Positions 17,229 to 26,223 of a DNA stretch of 64,000 nt are shown here, piece by piece; the stretch's first letter is position 1, and the number at the start of each line of letters is the position of its first letter. The stretch covers positions 1 to 64,000 of the forward strand of contig AQSD01000004.1 of the NCBI GenBank assembly GCA_000402755.1, given 5' to 3'. Both the position numbers and the translations under genes were made by a program. The notes under the pieces were generated by a model. The model searched no databases. It worked only from the letters and a program-made list of their open reading frames with translations, and had not been told where the DNA came from. The DNA comes from Fidelibacterota bacterium SCGC AAA160-B08. Its GTDB lineage: Bacteria; Fidelibacterota; Marinisomatia; Marinisomatales; Marinisomataceae.

Positions 17229-17921
17229 ATGCATATAGAACATTTTACTCCTGAGATTTTTGGAACCTTCTGGTTGAGAGGAATCTTGTTCGTTATTTTC
17301 TTTATCTCAGCACTCTTTCTTATAGGAAAAAATAGTAGTAAAAAAACACAACTTTATATGCTCTATGGAATGGGAATATATCAATTAGTATCCTCTATAG
17401 GATTAGACTTGGGTCGTATTGCAAATGGCACGTTTCTTTTATCTTCTCATTTACCACTCCAGATGTGTGGAATCACAGCTTATCTGTCTGGTATTATAGT
17501 ATTTTATCGAAAACAATTTATTTTTGAGTTTTTATATTTTTGGGGGCTTGCAGGATTTATACATTCCGTTTTAACTCCAGAAATGACAACCGAAGTAAAT
17601 ACTTTTACTATTATTAACTACTATATTAGTCATGCATTAATTTTTGTTGTACCAGCGTGGTTGATGTTAATGATGGATATGAGATTAAAAGTAGGTTCTT
17701 GGTGGACTAACTTTCTGTATACCCAACCAATACTTATTTTTATAATGATCGTTAATTGGTTGGTGGGTGGAAATTATATGTATTTAGCAGAAGCTCCATT
17801 GGCTGAAAATCCATTAATATTCACGAGGGTATGGCCATGGTATATTTTGACATTTGAGTTCTTAGTGATTCCTCATTTTCTTCTATTCTACTATTTTGGA
17901 AAAAAAAGTTCTGCCAATTAA
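17229..17921 (+). CDS. TIGR02206/YwaF-family membrane protein
   Basis: A 230-residue integral membrane protein with about seven hydrophobic helices. The stretch LPLQMCGITAYLSGI and FLYFWGLAGFIHSVLTPE match the conserved core of the TIGR02206 (YwaF-like) family, whose function is unknown to me. A HxxxLQ-type segment and PEMT lie in membrane-proximal loops. The gene is four bases before the CNNM/CorC gene, so the pair is probably co-transcribed. Confidence 0.75.
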   Translation: MHIEHFTPEIFGTFWLRGILFVIFFISALFLIGKNSSKKTQLYMLYGMGIYQLVSSIGLDLGRIANGTFLLSSHLPLQMCGITAYLSGIIVFYRKQFIFEFLYFWGLAGFIHSVLTPEMTTEVNTFTIINYYISHALIFVVPAWLMLMMDMRLKVGSWWTNFLYTQPILIFIMIVNWLVGGNYMYLAEAPLAENPLIFTRVWPWYILTFEFLVIPHFLLFYYFGKKSSAN

Positions 17922-17924
17922 AGT

Positions 17925-18932
17925 ATGAAATTATTAATCATCTATTTTTGTTTGGCAATAGTTCTGTCATTTATCTGTTCTTTGCTGGAAGCCATATTGC
18001 TTTCAACGCCTAATTCATACGCATCTATTCTTGCAAAACAAGATTATAAGGCTGGAGTAAGATTGGAAGAGTATAAGGAGAATATCAACAGACCATTAGC
18101 AGCCATTTTAACCTTAAATACTTTTTCTCACACAATAGGAGCAGCAGGTGTTGGTGCACAAGTCTTTCATTTGTTTGGGGAAGCTTATGTTGCAATAGCA
18201 TCAGGGATATTAACTTTCTTGATTCTAGTTTTTTCTGAAATTATTCCTAAGACATTAGGCAGTACTTATTGGAGAGATTTAATTGGAAGGGCAACACTCA
18301 TAATTCAATTTTTAATTGTTTTCACATATCCATTTGTTCTATTAGCTGAGTTCATATCAAATTTTGGATCAGATGAAAAATCTGTAACAAGAGAAGAAGT
18401 GATTGCTATGGCAGAAATGGCTGAAGATGAAGGAGTTTTTGAAGAACAAGAAACAGATTTAATTGAAAACACCTTACGCTTAAAAGATGTCAAAGTAAAC
18501 GATGTCATGACTCCTAGAACAGTTGTATTTGCCTTAAATAAGGACATGACGGTCGGACAAGTACTCGATGAGCACAAGATATTAGATTTCACTAGAATAC
18601 CGATTTTTGATACGGATTTGGACCATATAGTAGGTACAGTGAATCGATATGATATCGTCAATCGTCAAGCAGATGATCAATTCAGCACAAGAATGTCTGA
18701 AATATCAAAAGAAGTTCCATCAGTAAATGAAAATGACCCAGTAGATGAGGTGTTACGATTGTTTATTCAAAAGAGATATCATTTAGCCTTAGTTGTTAAT
18801 AATAACAACACCCTTACAGGTTTAGTTACTCTTGAAGATGCTATCGAAACATTGCTAGGCGAAGAAATCGTGGACGAGCATGATTCAGTAGTGGATATGA
18901 GAGATTTAGCTAAATCACAGAATAATAATTAA
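17925..18932 (+). CDS. CNNM/CorC-family transporter (DUF21 plus CBS pair)
   Basis: A 335-residue inner-membrane protein. The N-terminal DUF21/CNNM domain (about residues 1-145) has hydrophobic helices and the motif LVFSEIIPKTLG. A pair of CBS domains follows (about 190-310; VMTPRTVVFALNKD and LTGLVTLEDAIETLLGEEIVDE). The family includes magnesium and cobalt efflux proteins (CorC/HlyC, YfjD/MpfA). Here the usual C-terminal CorC_HlyC domain is absent, since the protein ends soon after the CBS pair. Cation export is therefore inferred, not shown. Confidence 0.85.
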   Translation: MKLLIIYFCLAIVLSFICSLLEAILLSTPNSYASILAKQDYKAGVRLEEYKENINRPLAAILTLNTFSHTIGAAGVGAQVFHLFGEAYVAIASGILTFLILVFSEIIPKTLGSTYWRDLIGRATLIIQFLIVFTYPFVLLAEFISNFGSDEKSVTREEVIAMAEMAEDEGVFEEQETDLIENTLRLKDVKVNDVMTPRTVVFALNKDMTVGQVLDEHKILDFTRIPIFDTDLDHIVGTVNRYDIVNRQADDQFSTRMSEISKEVPSVNENDPVDEVLRLFIQKRYHLALVVNNNNTLTGLVTLEDAIETLLGEEIVDEHDSVVDMRDLAKSQNNN

Positions 18933-18975
18933 TTATTTGAGTTTTTGATTTAGTACGTTAACTTCTTCACCAGTT

Positions 18976-19449
18976 ATGGCTAAAAAACAAACATTTACTT
19001 CAAAGTTAGGCAAAGACGAAAAGAGCTTTAAATTTGTCAAACATATCAAGACAGTTACATCTGAGCAATCTGGACATATAAAATTTATTGCTAATATGGT
19101 TCGTCTTGAGGAAACTGAAAACATTGATCAAGCTTTGAAACGTATGGAAGAAGAAGCTTCTGTAACGTTAGCGTTCGGTGAAAGTACCGATACTGAAGAA
19201 GTTGTAACTGAAGAAACACCAGCTGAGGAAACACCAGCTGAAGAAACTCAAGAAGAAGCATCTACTGATAAAGAAACCCCAGTAGAAGATGCTCCAACCG
19301 AAGAAGCGCCTGCTGAAGAAGAAATTCCAGCAGAAGATGCTCCAACCGAAGAAGCGCCTGCTGAAGAAGAAATTTCAGCAGAACAATCTTCCGAATCGGT
19401 ACCTGAAGAAGATTCAGCTAAACAAGCTGATGAATCCTCCAAAGAATAA
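18976..19449 (+). CDS. unknown protein with acidic Pro/Ala/Glu repeat tail
   Basis: A 157-residue protein I do not recognise. Residues 1-60 are basic and probably folded (MAKKQTFTSKLGKDEKSF onwards). Residues 65-157 are low complexity, built from PAEE and TEE units, strongly acidic and likely disordered. The tail contains a 48-bp in-frame tandem duplication (19285-19380). There is no signal peptide or membrane helix, so it is probably cytosolic. No good Shine-Dalgarno precedes the ATG. tRNA-Ser(GGA) follows after nine bases. Confidence 0.7.
   Translation: MAKKQTFTSKLGKDEKSFKFVKHIKTVTSEQSGHIKFIANMVRLEETENIDQALKRMEEEASVTLAFGESTDTEEVVTEETPAEETPAEETQEEASTDKETPVEDAPTEEAPAEEEIPAEDAPTEEAPAEEEISAEQSSESVPEEDSAKQADESSKE
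19285..19380 (+). repeat. 48-bp tandem duplication, two copies
   Basis: Two copies of a 48-bp unit (19285-19332 and 19333-19380) differ at one base, a C to T that changes Pro to Ser. Each encodes EDAPTEEAPAEEEI(P/S)A. Shorter degenerate PAEE units occur just upstream. The near identity points to a recent duplication or ongoing length change. Confidence 0.9.
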
Positions 19450-19458
19450 TTAATTATT

Positions 19459-19544
19459 GGAGAGGTGGCCGAGTGGTTTAAGGCGCACGCTTGGAAAGCG
19501 TGTAAGGTTAATAGCTTTCGCAGGTTCGAATCCTGTCCTCTCCG
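19459..19544 (+). tRNA. tRNA-Ser(GGA)
   Basis: An 86-base type II tRNA. The acceptor GGAGAGG pairs with CCTCTCC, the anticodon stem CACGC/GCGTG surrounds TTGGAAA, and a long variable arm is present. It reads UCC/UCU. The discriminator is G, followed by CAA and not CCA. The next ATG starts 11 bases after the discriminator. Confidence 0.96.
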
Positions 19545-19555
19545 CAAGCATTTAT

Positions 19556-19795
19556 ATGAACACAACTTTACAAATCAAAGATATAGATAGAATTATTGAA
19601 ATGGCCTGGGAAGATAGAACGCCATTTGAAGCTATTGAGTATCAGTTTGGATTAAAGGAAAATGGTGTTCGCAAGATAATGAGAGATACTCTCAAGAGAA
19701 GTTCTTTTAAATTATGGAGAGAACGAGTCAAAGGAAGAAAGACAAAGCATCTCATAACATCGAAATCAACAAGATTTAAATCAAAGAATCAGTAA
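19556..19795 (+). CDS. TIGR03643/DUF2805-family protein
   Basis: A 79-residue protein with the family's characteristic segment IIEMAWEDRTPFEAIEYQFG and helical RKIMRDTLKRSSFKLWRERV, followed by a basic tail. It resembles a small helix-turn-helix-like or RNA/DNA-binding protein, but the function is unknown. A TTG at 19457 would run through the tRNA-Ser gene and is rejected. The ATG at 19556 is 11 bases after the tRNA and has no Shine-Dalgarno. Confidence 0.8.
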   Translation: MNTTLQIKDIDRIIEMAWEDRTPFEAIEYQFGLKENGVRKIMRDTLKRSSFKLWRERVKGRKTKHLITSKSTRFKSKNQ

Positions 19796-19816
19796 ATAAA
19801 ACCAAGGATATAAATT

Positions 19817-19972
19817 ATGAAAGAATTTAACAGCGAAGAAAAAATGTTAGGTATTGGTATTGGCTTAACTTTCGGTGTCGTATTTGGTGTACTGATAGAT
19901 AATGTAGGACTAGGTATAAGTTTAGGTCTTGCTATCGGTGCAGGTGTAGGACAATATTTTAAAAAAAAATGA
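19817..19972 (+). CDS. 51-residue glycine-zipper membrane peptide
   Basis: A small ORF with AAGGA eight bases before the ATG. The product begins MKEFNSEEKMLGIGIGLTF, has one or two hydrophobic segments rich in Gly at i, i+4 spacing (for example GLGISLGLAIGAGVG), and ends in three lysines. Small glycine-zipper proteins of this kind sit in membranes. No function can be named. It lies between the DUF2805 gene and a signal-peptide protein. Confidence 0.65.
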   Translation: MKEFNSEEKMLGIGIGLTFGVVFGVLIDNVGLGISLGLAIGAGVGQYFKKK

Positions 19973-20019
19973 TAATTAATTTTAAAGAAATTAAAAAAAA
20001 TCATTACTAAGTTTTGTAT

Positions 20020-20451
20020 ATGAAAAATATAATCCCAATCCTATTTCTATCATTAGTTTTTGCACAGGACAGTGTTTACGATAAAATAGTTGAAGATCAC
20101 AATAAAGCTGTACAGGATATTTTTGATGAACAAATCGTAGAGCAAAATAAACAACTAGAGCGTATTTTAGCTAAGGAAGACTATAGCACACTAACAACTC
20201 AAGCATATAGTAGCGCCTTAGGTTTTTTTGCATCTTATGCAACAGAGAGTCCTATTCCTTGGATAATTGGCTCTACTATAGTACCTCTTATGAAGATACG
20301 AAAAATTAATAAGAGCAATGACTCTATAGAGCTTAAAAATGAAAGAAAAAAAAGAGTTAAAAGAAATGTGCAATTGGGATCTATTCCTTTTTTAAAGTGG
20401 TATATCATATTATTCCGAACACCTAAAGCAATAATTGATAATATTTCTTAG
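20020..20451 (+). CDS. hypothetical exported protein
   Basis: A 143-residue protein of unknown function. Residues 1-16 form a short Sec signal peptide (IIPILFLSLVFAQ). A Glu/Lys/Gln-rich helical stretch follows (about 20-55), then a small hydrophobic region and a basic KNERKKRVKRN segment near residue 110. A TTG six bases earlier is less likely than the ATG. No homologue is recognised. Confidence 0.65.
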   Translation: MKNIIPILFLSLVFAQDSVYDKIVEDHNKAVQDIFDEQIVEQNKQLERILAKEDYSTLTTQAYSSALGFFASYATESPIPWIIGSTIVPLMKIRKINKSNDSIELKNERKKRVKRNVQLGSIPFLKWYIILFRTPKAIIDNIS

Positions 20452-20509
20452 TGAATAATCTTAAAATTGAGAGATTGGGGATTATTATTGACTCTAAGAT
20501 GTCAGGCCT

Positions 20510-21037
20510 ATGAAAAAAGTAATTATTGGCTCAAAGAACCCAATTAAGATCAATGCTACAAAATTAGCATTTGAGCAGATGTTTCCAGAACAGATTTTTG
20601 AATTTAATGGAGTGAATGTTTCCTCCAATGTCGACGATCAACCTTCTACGGACAGTGAAACCTTAGATGGTGCTAAGAATCGTTCTAATAATGTAAAAAT
20701 AGAATGTCCAGATGCAGACTATTGGGTTGGTATAGAAGGTGGTATTGAAAAGAAAGACCATCAGACCGAAGTATTTGCTTGGATGTTTATTCAGTCTAGT
20801 ACGATAGAAAGTAAATCACGTACTGCTACCTTTAATTTACCAAAAAAAATTAGTGAATTAATTGATTCTGGTATGGAGCTAGGTGATGCAGATGATATTG
20901 TATTTAATCGCAAGAATTCAAAACAAAATAATGGGGCGGTAGGTATTTTAACTGGAAACTTAATTGATAGAGAAAAATACTATACCCATGCTATTATCAT
21001 GGCATTGATTCCGTTTAATAATATGGACCTTTACTAA
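20510..21037 (+). CDS. yjjX: inosine/xanthosine triphosphatase (YjjX family)
   Basis: House-cleaning enzyme hydrolysing non-canonical ITP/XTP. The 175-residue protein opens with KVIIGSKNPIKINATKLAF, the DUF84/YjjX signature, and contains SETLDGAKNRS near residue 45, YWVGIEGGIE near 73 and NGAVGILTGNLIDR near 145. Length agrees with the family (about 170-180). Confidence 0.9.
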   Translation: MKKVIIGSKNPIKINATKLAFEQMFPEQIFEFNGVNVSSNVDDQPSTDSETLDGAKNRSNNVKIECPDADYWVGIEGGIEKKDHQTEVFAWMFIQSSTIESKSRTATFNLPKKISELIDSGMELGDADDIVFNRKNSKQNNGAVGILTGNLIDREKYYTHAIIMALIPFNNMDLY

Positions 21038-21056
21038 AAAGTATTTATATTTCGTC

Positions 21057-21245
21057 ATGTTTAAAGTACTCTCAGAACTGCGATCTAATACAAAAAAGCT
21101 TGGACTTAAAGCTGCTATCAAAATGATGTTTAAGCAATATGGCTGGAAAGTTGGAATGGCTATTTTTATGTACTACTTAATTCGAGATGTAACTCTTTAT
21201 ATTATTCTACCGTATCTCATCATGAAAGGTTTCTTTTCAGGATAA
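21057..21245 (+). CDS. small membrane protein, unknown
   Basis: A 62-residue protein with a basic amphipathic N-terminus (residues 1-32, many Lys) and one hydrophobic helix near residues 33-58. It is separated by 19 bases from yjjX and four bases from the following membrane protein, so it may be co-transcribed. Not recognised. Confidence 0.55.
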   Translation: MFKVLSELRSNTKKLGLKAAIKMMFKQYGWKVGMAIFMYYLIRDVTLYIILPYLIMKGFFSG

Positions 21246-21249
21246 TATT

Positions 21250-21675
21250 ATGAAAGTACCTACAATACTCAGAAAGTGGCTTGTATTTCACTTTTACTTC
21301 GATTATGCGGTTGCTATACCCATATTCATTGGCGCAGAGCAAATCCCCGTTTTTTTTCCTGAGTACCCATTAGATACTGTATCGCTGAGAATTGTAGCAG
21401 CAGCATTGTTTGGTATAGGATTTAGCTCGCTTCAAGCTTCAGAGTTAGATTATCCTAGCATGGTTAAAAAATTACGTTGGGCAGTCATTTGGTCTGGAAC
21501 TGCATGGTTGGGTATTTTGATATCACTTTTAAATGGAGGACATCCACTCAATTGGCCTTTCTTTATAGTCTTTATCCTGTTTAATGTACTATGGTCTTAT
21601 TATGCATATAAACTAGGATCGTTTAATAATTTCTTTGGTAGTGTTAAGAAGTTATTGTTCTTTGATTTTGACTAA
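21250..21675 (+). CDS. four-helix membrane protein, unknown
   Basis: A 141-residue integral membrane protein with about four hydrophobic segments (near 15-32, 45-62, 75-93, 100-120). No catalytic motif is visible. Its end is three bases from the end of the convergent yceI-like gene, with no terminator between. Confidence 0.6.
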   Translation: MKVPTILRKWLVFHFYFDYAVAIPIFIGAEQIPVFFPEYPLDTVSLRIVAAALFGIGFSSLQASELDYPSMVKKLRWAVIWSGTAWLGILISLLNGGHPLNWPFFIVFILFNVLWSYYAYKLGSFNNFFGSVKKLLFFDFD

Positions 21676-21678
21676 ATA

Positions 21679-22398
21679 TTATCTTTCAAGAATACCTGGC
21701 ATAGACACTATATTAAACTTTACTTCAATTTGATCTTTAATAACCTTATCCATTGTAGTTTTTTTGGTAGTTTGCATATCATTCCAAAAAGATTGAGCGT
21801 CATCTAATTTCATTTCAGAACGGTATTGAACACCAAAATCTATTCGATTAAATTTCATAGTTCCAGATGCAGATTTAATATCAGATCCTAGATCTACAAG
21901 AGCTGTAAATATAACAGGCTTTGTAACAGATTTAATGGTTAAGTCTCCAGAAATTTCCATATTATATTTTCCATTAGATTGTTTTTCTAAGATTTTTGAA
22001 TTTTTAATCTTCAAAGAAGCTACAGGAAAGCGCTCAACATCAAAAAAGTCTTGGCTTCTTAGGTGCCCAATTAAGTACTCTTTTTTACTATCCGAAAGAT
22101 CAATGTTTGTCATAGATATCATATTAATTACAATACTTCCAGATATTTTATTGCCTTCATTTAAATAAATATTTCCAGACTTTAATTTTAAATTTCCACT
22201 ATGATTTTTGTTAACAACCTTTAGCCCACCTTTCCATTCCAGGCTACTAGTTCTGCTATTTATAATGATAGTTGGGGCAGCACTAGCTTTGCGTTCAACT
22301 TGTTTTTGCTGCCCAATACTTTTAAGAGTTTCTCTGTTATTTGTTGACTGCGCCATTAGTGGAATCGTAAGGCATAGTATCAATAATATTTTTTTCAT
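21679..22398 (-). CDS. YceI-like lipid-binding periplasmic protein
   Basis: A 239-residue exported protein with a signal peptide (KKILLILCLTIPLMAQ). Its body fits the YceI lipocalin-like barrel: LEWKGGLKVVNKNHSGN, ISGSIVINMISMTNID, LIGHLRSQDFFDVERFPVAS and the closing GTMKFNRIDFGVQYRS. Family members bind polyisoprenoids or similar lipids in the periplasm. A linker of about 40 residues separates signal peptide and domain. Ligand unknown. Confidence 0.88.
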   Translation of the reverse strand: MKKILLILCLTIPLMAQSTNNRETLKSIGQQKQVERKASAAPTIIINSRTSSLEWKGGLKVVNKNHSGNLKLKSGNIYLNEGNKISGSIVINMISMTNIDLSDSKKEYLIGHLRSQDFFDVERFPVASLKIKNSKILEKQSNGKYNMEISGDLTIKSVTKPVIFTALVDLGSDIKSASGTMKFNRIDFGVQYRSEMKLDDAQSFWNDMQTTKKTTMDKVIKDQIEVKFNIVSMPGILER

Positions 22399-22493
22399 TA
22401 AAGTCCTTTGTTTGCTTTTAAAGTTTTATCTAATAAATTGGTGAGCAAAAAATTACTATATATATACAATTCATACAATTAAATTTAATATCA

Positions 22494-22580
22494 GGAGGCG
22501 TGGCAGAGCGGTTGAATGCACTAGTCTTGAAAACTAGCAAGGGTGAAAGCCCTTCAGAGGTTCGAATCCTCTCGCCTCCG
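22494..22580 (+). tRNA. tRNA-Ser(UGA)
   Basis: An 87-base type II tRNA. The acceptor GGAGGCG pairs with CGCCTCC, the anticodon stem CTAGT/ACTAG surrounds CTTGAAA, and a long variable arm is present. It reads UCA/UCG. The discriminator is G. The gltX ATG begins only two bases after it. Confidence 0.96.
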
Positions 22581-22582
22581 CA

Positions 22583-23989
22583 ATGAATAAGCCTATTGTC
22601 AGATTTGCTCCAAGCCCGACAGGGTACCTACATATTGGTGGAGCAAGAACAGCTCTTTTTAATTGGTTGTACGCTAAGAAAAATGGCGGAAAATTCCTTC
22701 TTAGGATTGAAGATACTGATTTAGAAAGATCAAAATCAGAGTATATTGATCAAATTACAGACGCCTTAAGTTGGTTAGGATTTGATTGGGATGATAATAT
22801 TGTCCTGCAATCAAATAATAAATCACGTCATCAAGAAGTTATAAATCAAATGATTCAATCAGGAACAGCTTATAGGTGTTTCTTGTCAAAAGAAGAGCTA
22901 GATGCATTGCGCACAGATTCAGAAAAAAAGAAAGAATTATTTCGAGTTCCAAAAACATATAGAGACTATTCGCTGGAGCAACAACAAGTATTGATAGATC
23001 AAGGTAAGTCATCTACAGTTCGTTTAAAAATACCGGATGGTATAACCGAATTTACAGACTTGGTATATGGAAATATTAAAGTGAATAATAAAGAATTGGA
23101 TGACTTCATTATTGCAAGATCTGATGGATCTCCAACTTATAATTTTGTTGTAGCTATAGATGACTCTGATATGAACATTTCTCATGTGATAAGAGGGGAT
23201 GATCATTTAGCGAATACACCAAAACAAATACTAGTTTATAATGCATTAGGATTGACGTTACCTACATTTGCTCACATGCCTATGATTTTAGGTTCTGATA
23301 AGAAAAGATTGAGCAAAAGACATGCAGCTACTAATGTCCAAGAGTATAGAGAAAAAGGATTTACTGCTACAGCAATGATTAACTACCTTTCTTTATTAGG
23401 TTGGAATCCAGATTCAGATCAAGAAATATTCAACGTAGCTGACTTGATAAGTGCTTTTAATTTCAATCAAGTTCAGAAAAAGCCAGCTACCTTTGATGAA
23501 AAGAAATTATTATGGGTTTCTGGTCAACAGATGGCCACTATGAATACTAAAGTCGCTATAAGTGAACTTGAGTCTTTGAGCGATAAATGGGGATTAAATC
23601 AAGACCTTAAGTATAAAAATAATGTGGTTGATTTAATCAAAGATAGATCAAAAACATTAAATGATTTAATTGAGATTTCAGATGTATTCTTTCAGGACGA
23701 TATTATATACGATAAAGATATGAGTCTGAAGATACTAGATGAAAGTTCTGTACAAATACTAACAGACCTATATGAAGCTTTAAAAATAGAGGAGGGTTGG
23801 AAAAAAGATATACTTGAATCTATTTTTGACAATCTAATGACTCAGCATGAATTAGGATTAGGAAAACTTATTAAACCAGTACGATTTGCATTAACAGGTC
23901 TTGGTTATGGACCCGGAATATTTGATATGATGCTTTTGCTTGGAAAAGATAGATGTTTGCTTCGCTTATCGGGAGCACTTAAGTTATAG
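22583..23989 (+). CDS. gltX: glutamyl-tRNA synthetase
   Basis: Class I synthetase charging tRNA-Glu (or also tRNA-Gln in organisms with an amidotransferase pathway). The 468-residue length is typical. The HIGH motif is PSPTGYLHIGGARTALFNW near residues 9-27, and the KMSKS-type motif is KRLSKRHAATN near 240. The C-terminal half is helical (anticodon-binding). The ATG lies two bases after tRNA-Ser(UGA), with no Shine-Dalgarno outside the tRNA, so translation is either leaderless after tRNA processing or from a longer precursor. Confidence 0.97.
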   Translation: MNKPIVRFAPSPTGYLHIGGARTALFNWLYAKKNGGKFLLRIEDTDLERSKSEYIDQITDALSWLGFDWDDNIVLQSNNKSRHQEVINQMIQSGTAYRCFLSKEELDALRTDSEKKKELFRVPKTYRDYSLEQQQVLIDQGKSSTVRLKIPDGITEFTDLVYGNIKVNNKELDDFIIARSDGSPTYNFVVAIDDSDMNISHVIRGDDHLANTPKQILVYNALGLTLPTFAHMPMILGSDKKRLSKRHAATNVQEYREKGFTATAMINYLSLLGWNPDSDQEIFNVADLISAFNFNQVQKKPATFDEKKLLWVSGQQMATMNTKVAISELESLSDKWGLNQDLKYKNNVVDLIKDRSKTLNDLIEISDVFFQDDIIYDKDMSLKILDESSVQILTDLYEALKIEEGWKKDILESIFDNLMTQHELGLGKLIKPVRFALTGLGYGPGIFDMMLLLGKDRCLLRLSGALKL

Positions 23990-23991
23990 CG

Positions 23992-24468
23992 ATGACTCGT
24001 TTATTTGTTATATTTTGTTTATCAGTTAATTTATATTCTCAAACTAATTTTCCAAATACTACAGTACGTTCAATGGATAATAAAACTATCAATCTCCATA
24101 GCTTAACAGCTGAGGTATCGTTTGTTAGTTTTTGGGCAACATGGTGCCTTCCATGTATCAAAGAGATTGATAAATTAAATGAATTTATTCACGAATATAG
24201 CGATATATCTGTCATATTGATCAATGAAGATAGGCCTGGAGATAAGGCTAAGGTAAAGGGATTCATTCGTTCAAAAAAATATCCAATTGATGACAATTAT
24301 CACGTCGTATTTGATACCAATAGTAAGTTATCTAGACAATTTAATGCTCAGCCAATCCCTCTAACTTTGATTGTTAAAAACAATAAGGTTATTTATCGTA
24401 AGCGTGGATTCTACCTTGGTGATGAGGTTGAATTGAAAAAACAATTGGATAAAGCGTTGAATGATTAA
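23992..24468 (+). CDS. TlpA-like periplasmic thioredoxin
   Basis: A 158-residue exported thioredoxin-fold protein. A signal peptide covers residues 1-17 (VIFCLSVNLYSQ). The active site is FWATWCLPCIKE with Cys52 and Cys55. A cis-Pro segment AQPIPLTLIV occurs near residue 122. It resembles TlpA/ResA family disulfide reductases, which reduce cytochrome c or other envelope thiols. It ends eight bases inside the DUF6029-like gene. Confidence 0.88.
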   Translation: MTRLFVIFCLSVNLYSQTNFPNTTVRSMDNKTINLHSLTAEVSFVSFWATWCLPCIKEIDKLNEFIHEYSDISVILINEDRPGDKAKVKGFIRSKKYPIDDNYHVVFDTNSKLSRQFNAQPIPLTLIVKNNKVIYRKRGFYLGDEVELKKQLDKALND

Positions 24469-26176
24469 TAGAGTATTTATTAACATCCTTTTACTTGGAT
24501 GCGCTTACAGTCAAGGAGTAGCTATTGATACTTCAAATCAAATATCTGCACGATATGGTGATAGCGATAATGATTATAGTTATAGTGAGATATATCTCAA
24601 TACAAGACTATCTATTGATCGATCAAATTATCGATTAGAATCAATTTTTACTTTTGAGATAAGCGATCCTCCTGAAATTGGATTAAATGAGCAGGGTCTT
24701 CGCAATTTCTTAGTTGGAATCTATAATGATAACTTTTCATTGGAAGTCGGTGATGTATACCAAACATGGGGAAGAGGACTTCTTTTAAATCAGTTAGATT
24801 ATCAGAGCTTAGATTTTGATACAGGTTCAAGGGGTTTGGGTATGCAATTTCGTAATGAATTTAGAGAGTTGAATATTATCGCTGGGAATACTAGTAGTCG
24901 TAAGAGCACAACAGTGTTAGGTGGATACGATCCTAGAATACCTAATTATTTTGTAGAACAATTTATTTATGGAGCAGATATTAACTTTAGTCTTGGAGAA
25001 TCTAATATCGGCGCATCTTTGTTGGCGGTAGATGAAGATGAAAGATCTCTTTCGCATACTTTAACCAATCTGCGTATAGATAAACCGTATAAAAATGGTG
25101 AGTTTTTTATGTCCGCTATTAATAAGGTTTCTGAAAAAGATGTATATCCATTAGAAATTTTTTATCCTAAAAAAGATGGTGGAGGTTTTTACATATCCAA
25201 CACCAATTACTTAAAAGATTGGGCATTGACTTCGAGTTATCGAAAGTTTTCAATCGATATAAATAATCCAGGGAATCGAGATAACATAGTAGATAATTAT
25301 GGACAAGCATTAGATATTCAACGCTCACCAAGCGGTTTTTATCAGCATACATTTAAATTGCTAAGTAGAAATTCAAAAGAAGTGAATCTTAATGATGAGA
25401 TTGGAGTAGAGATCCAATTATTAGGCCCTATTAATCACAATGCTAATATTTCAATTAATTATATGAAGTCAAGCAGTTCGAAGCAATGGTATAACGGGCA
25501 AGGCATACTTATAGGTGAATGGTTTAGCGACAATAATTCTTTTCTACCTTCAAGTAGTCAAAGTTCGTATCCATTTGAAGAAATATTTATTGAGTTTAGT
25601 GGATATAATCCAGGTGGAAATATTTTTTATAAAGTTGGTATAGATTTTCAACAGCAAGTATTTAATGTTTTATCTAATTCAGCAGAAGTCAAATCTTTTG
25701 AAATAACTGAATCCTTTACAGTTCCATTTTTAGTAAGCGTTGTTGTAAATCCATTATGGAATATTGAGCTTCAGTTGGAGTTACAAAAACTTAAAACAGG
25801 GTTTGATACTACTTTCATATCAGATGTTGATGGAATTGACGACAACTATTCCTTTTATTCACTTTTGGATGAAGACTATCAAAAAAATCTATTCTTAGCA
25901 TTGTCAGCAAATTATAATCAAAAATGGTCTTTTAATGTTGCTCATGAATCGACAAATAGCGATGAATCTTTGCTCAATAGCGGTCAAAGCAATTCATTTG
26001 ATAGCTCCAATGAATGGAATGCAATGTCTATGGCATATAAGTTTGATTCTGACCATACGCTTGAATTATTTTATGGTTCTATACGCGGCGGGCTTGATTG
26101 TACTAATGGCGTATGTCGATATATACAGGCATTTGATGATGGTATAAGAATTGACTACAGCCATAATTTAGATTAA
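24461..26176 (+). CDS. DUF6029-like outer-membrane protein
   Basis: A 571-residue exported protein with signal peptide (INILLLGCAYSQG). It has the alternating aromatic/polar pattern of beta-barrel proteins throughout. The N-terminal segment DVYQTWGRGLLLNQLDYQ and following RGLGMQF resemble the DUF6029 family, known mainly in Bacteroidota-like bacteria, with unknown function. It overlaps the TlpA-like gene by eight bases. A thioredoxin-motif lipoprotein follows 47 bases later, so the three probably act together in the envelope. Confidence 0.65.
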   Translation: MINRVFINILLLGCAYSQGVAIDTSNQISARYGDSDNDYSYSEIYLNTRLSIDRSNYRLESIFTFEISDPPEIGLNEQGLRNFLVGIYNDNFSLEVGDVYQTWGRGLLLNQLDYQSLDFDTGSRGLGMQFRNEFRELNIIAGNTSSRKSTTVLGGYDPRIPNYFVEQFIYGADINFSLGESNIGASLLAVDEDERSLSHTLTNLRIDKPYKNGEFFMSAINKVSEKDVYPLEIFYPKKDGGGFYISNTNYLKDWALTSSYRKFSIDINNPGNRDNIVDNYGQALDIQRSPSGFYQHTFKLLSRNSKEVNLNDEIGVEIQLLGPINHNANISINYMKSSSSKQWYNGQGILIGEWFSDNNSFLPSSSQSSYPFEEIFIEFSGYNPGGNIFYKVGIDFQQQVFNVLSNSAEVKSFEITESFTVPFLVSVVVNPLWNIELQLELQKLKTGFDTTFISDVDGIDDNYSFYSLLDEDYQKNLFLALSANYNQKWSFNVAHESTNSDESLLNSGQSNSFDSSNEWNAMSMAYKFDSDHTLELFYGSIRGGLDCTNGVCRYIQAFDDGIRIDYSHNLD

Positions 26177-26223
26177 CTTTGTTAGACTTGTAAAATAATC
26201 ACTTTCTGGGGAAGGGAAAAATA

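Noticed and set aside
15917..19795. Extended starts at 15917 (hydrolase) and 19457 (DUF2805 gene).
   Set aside because: The extra codons lie inside tRNA-Leu(UAA) and tRNA-Ser(GGA); the ATGs at 15968 and 19556 match the protein families.
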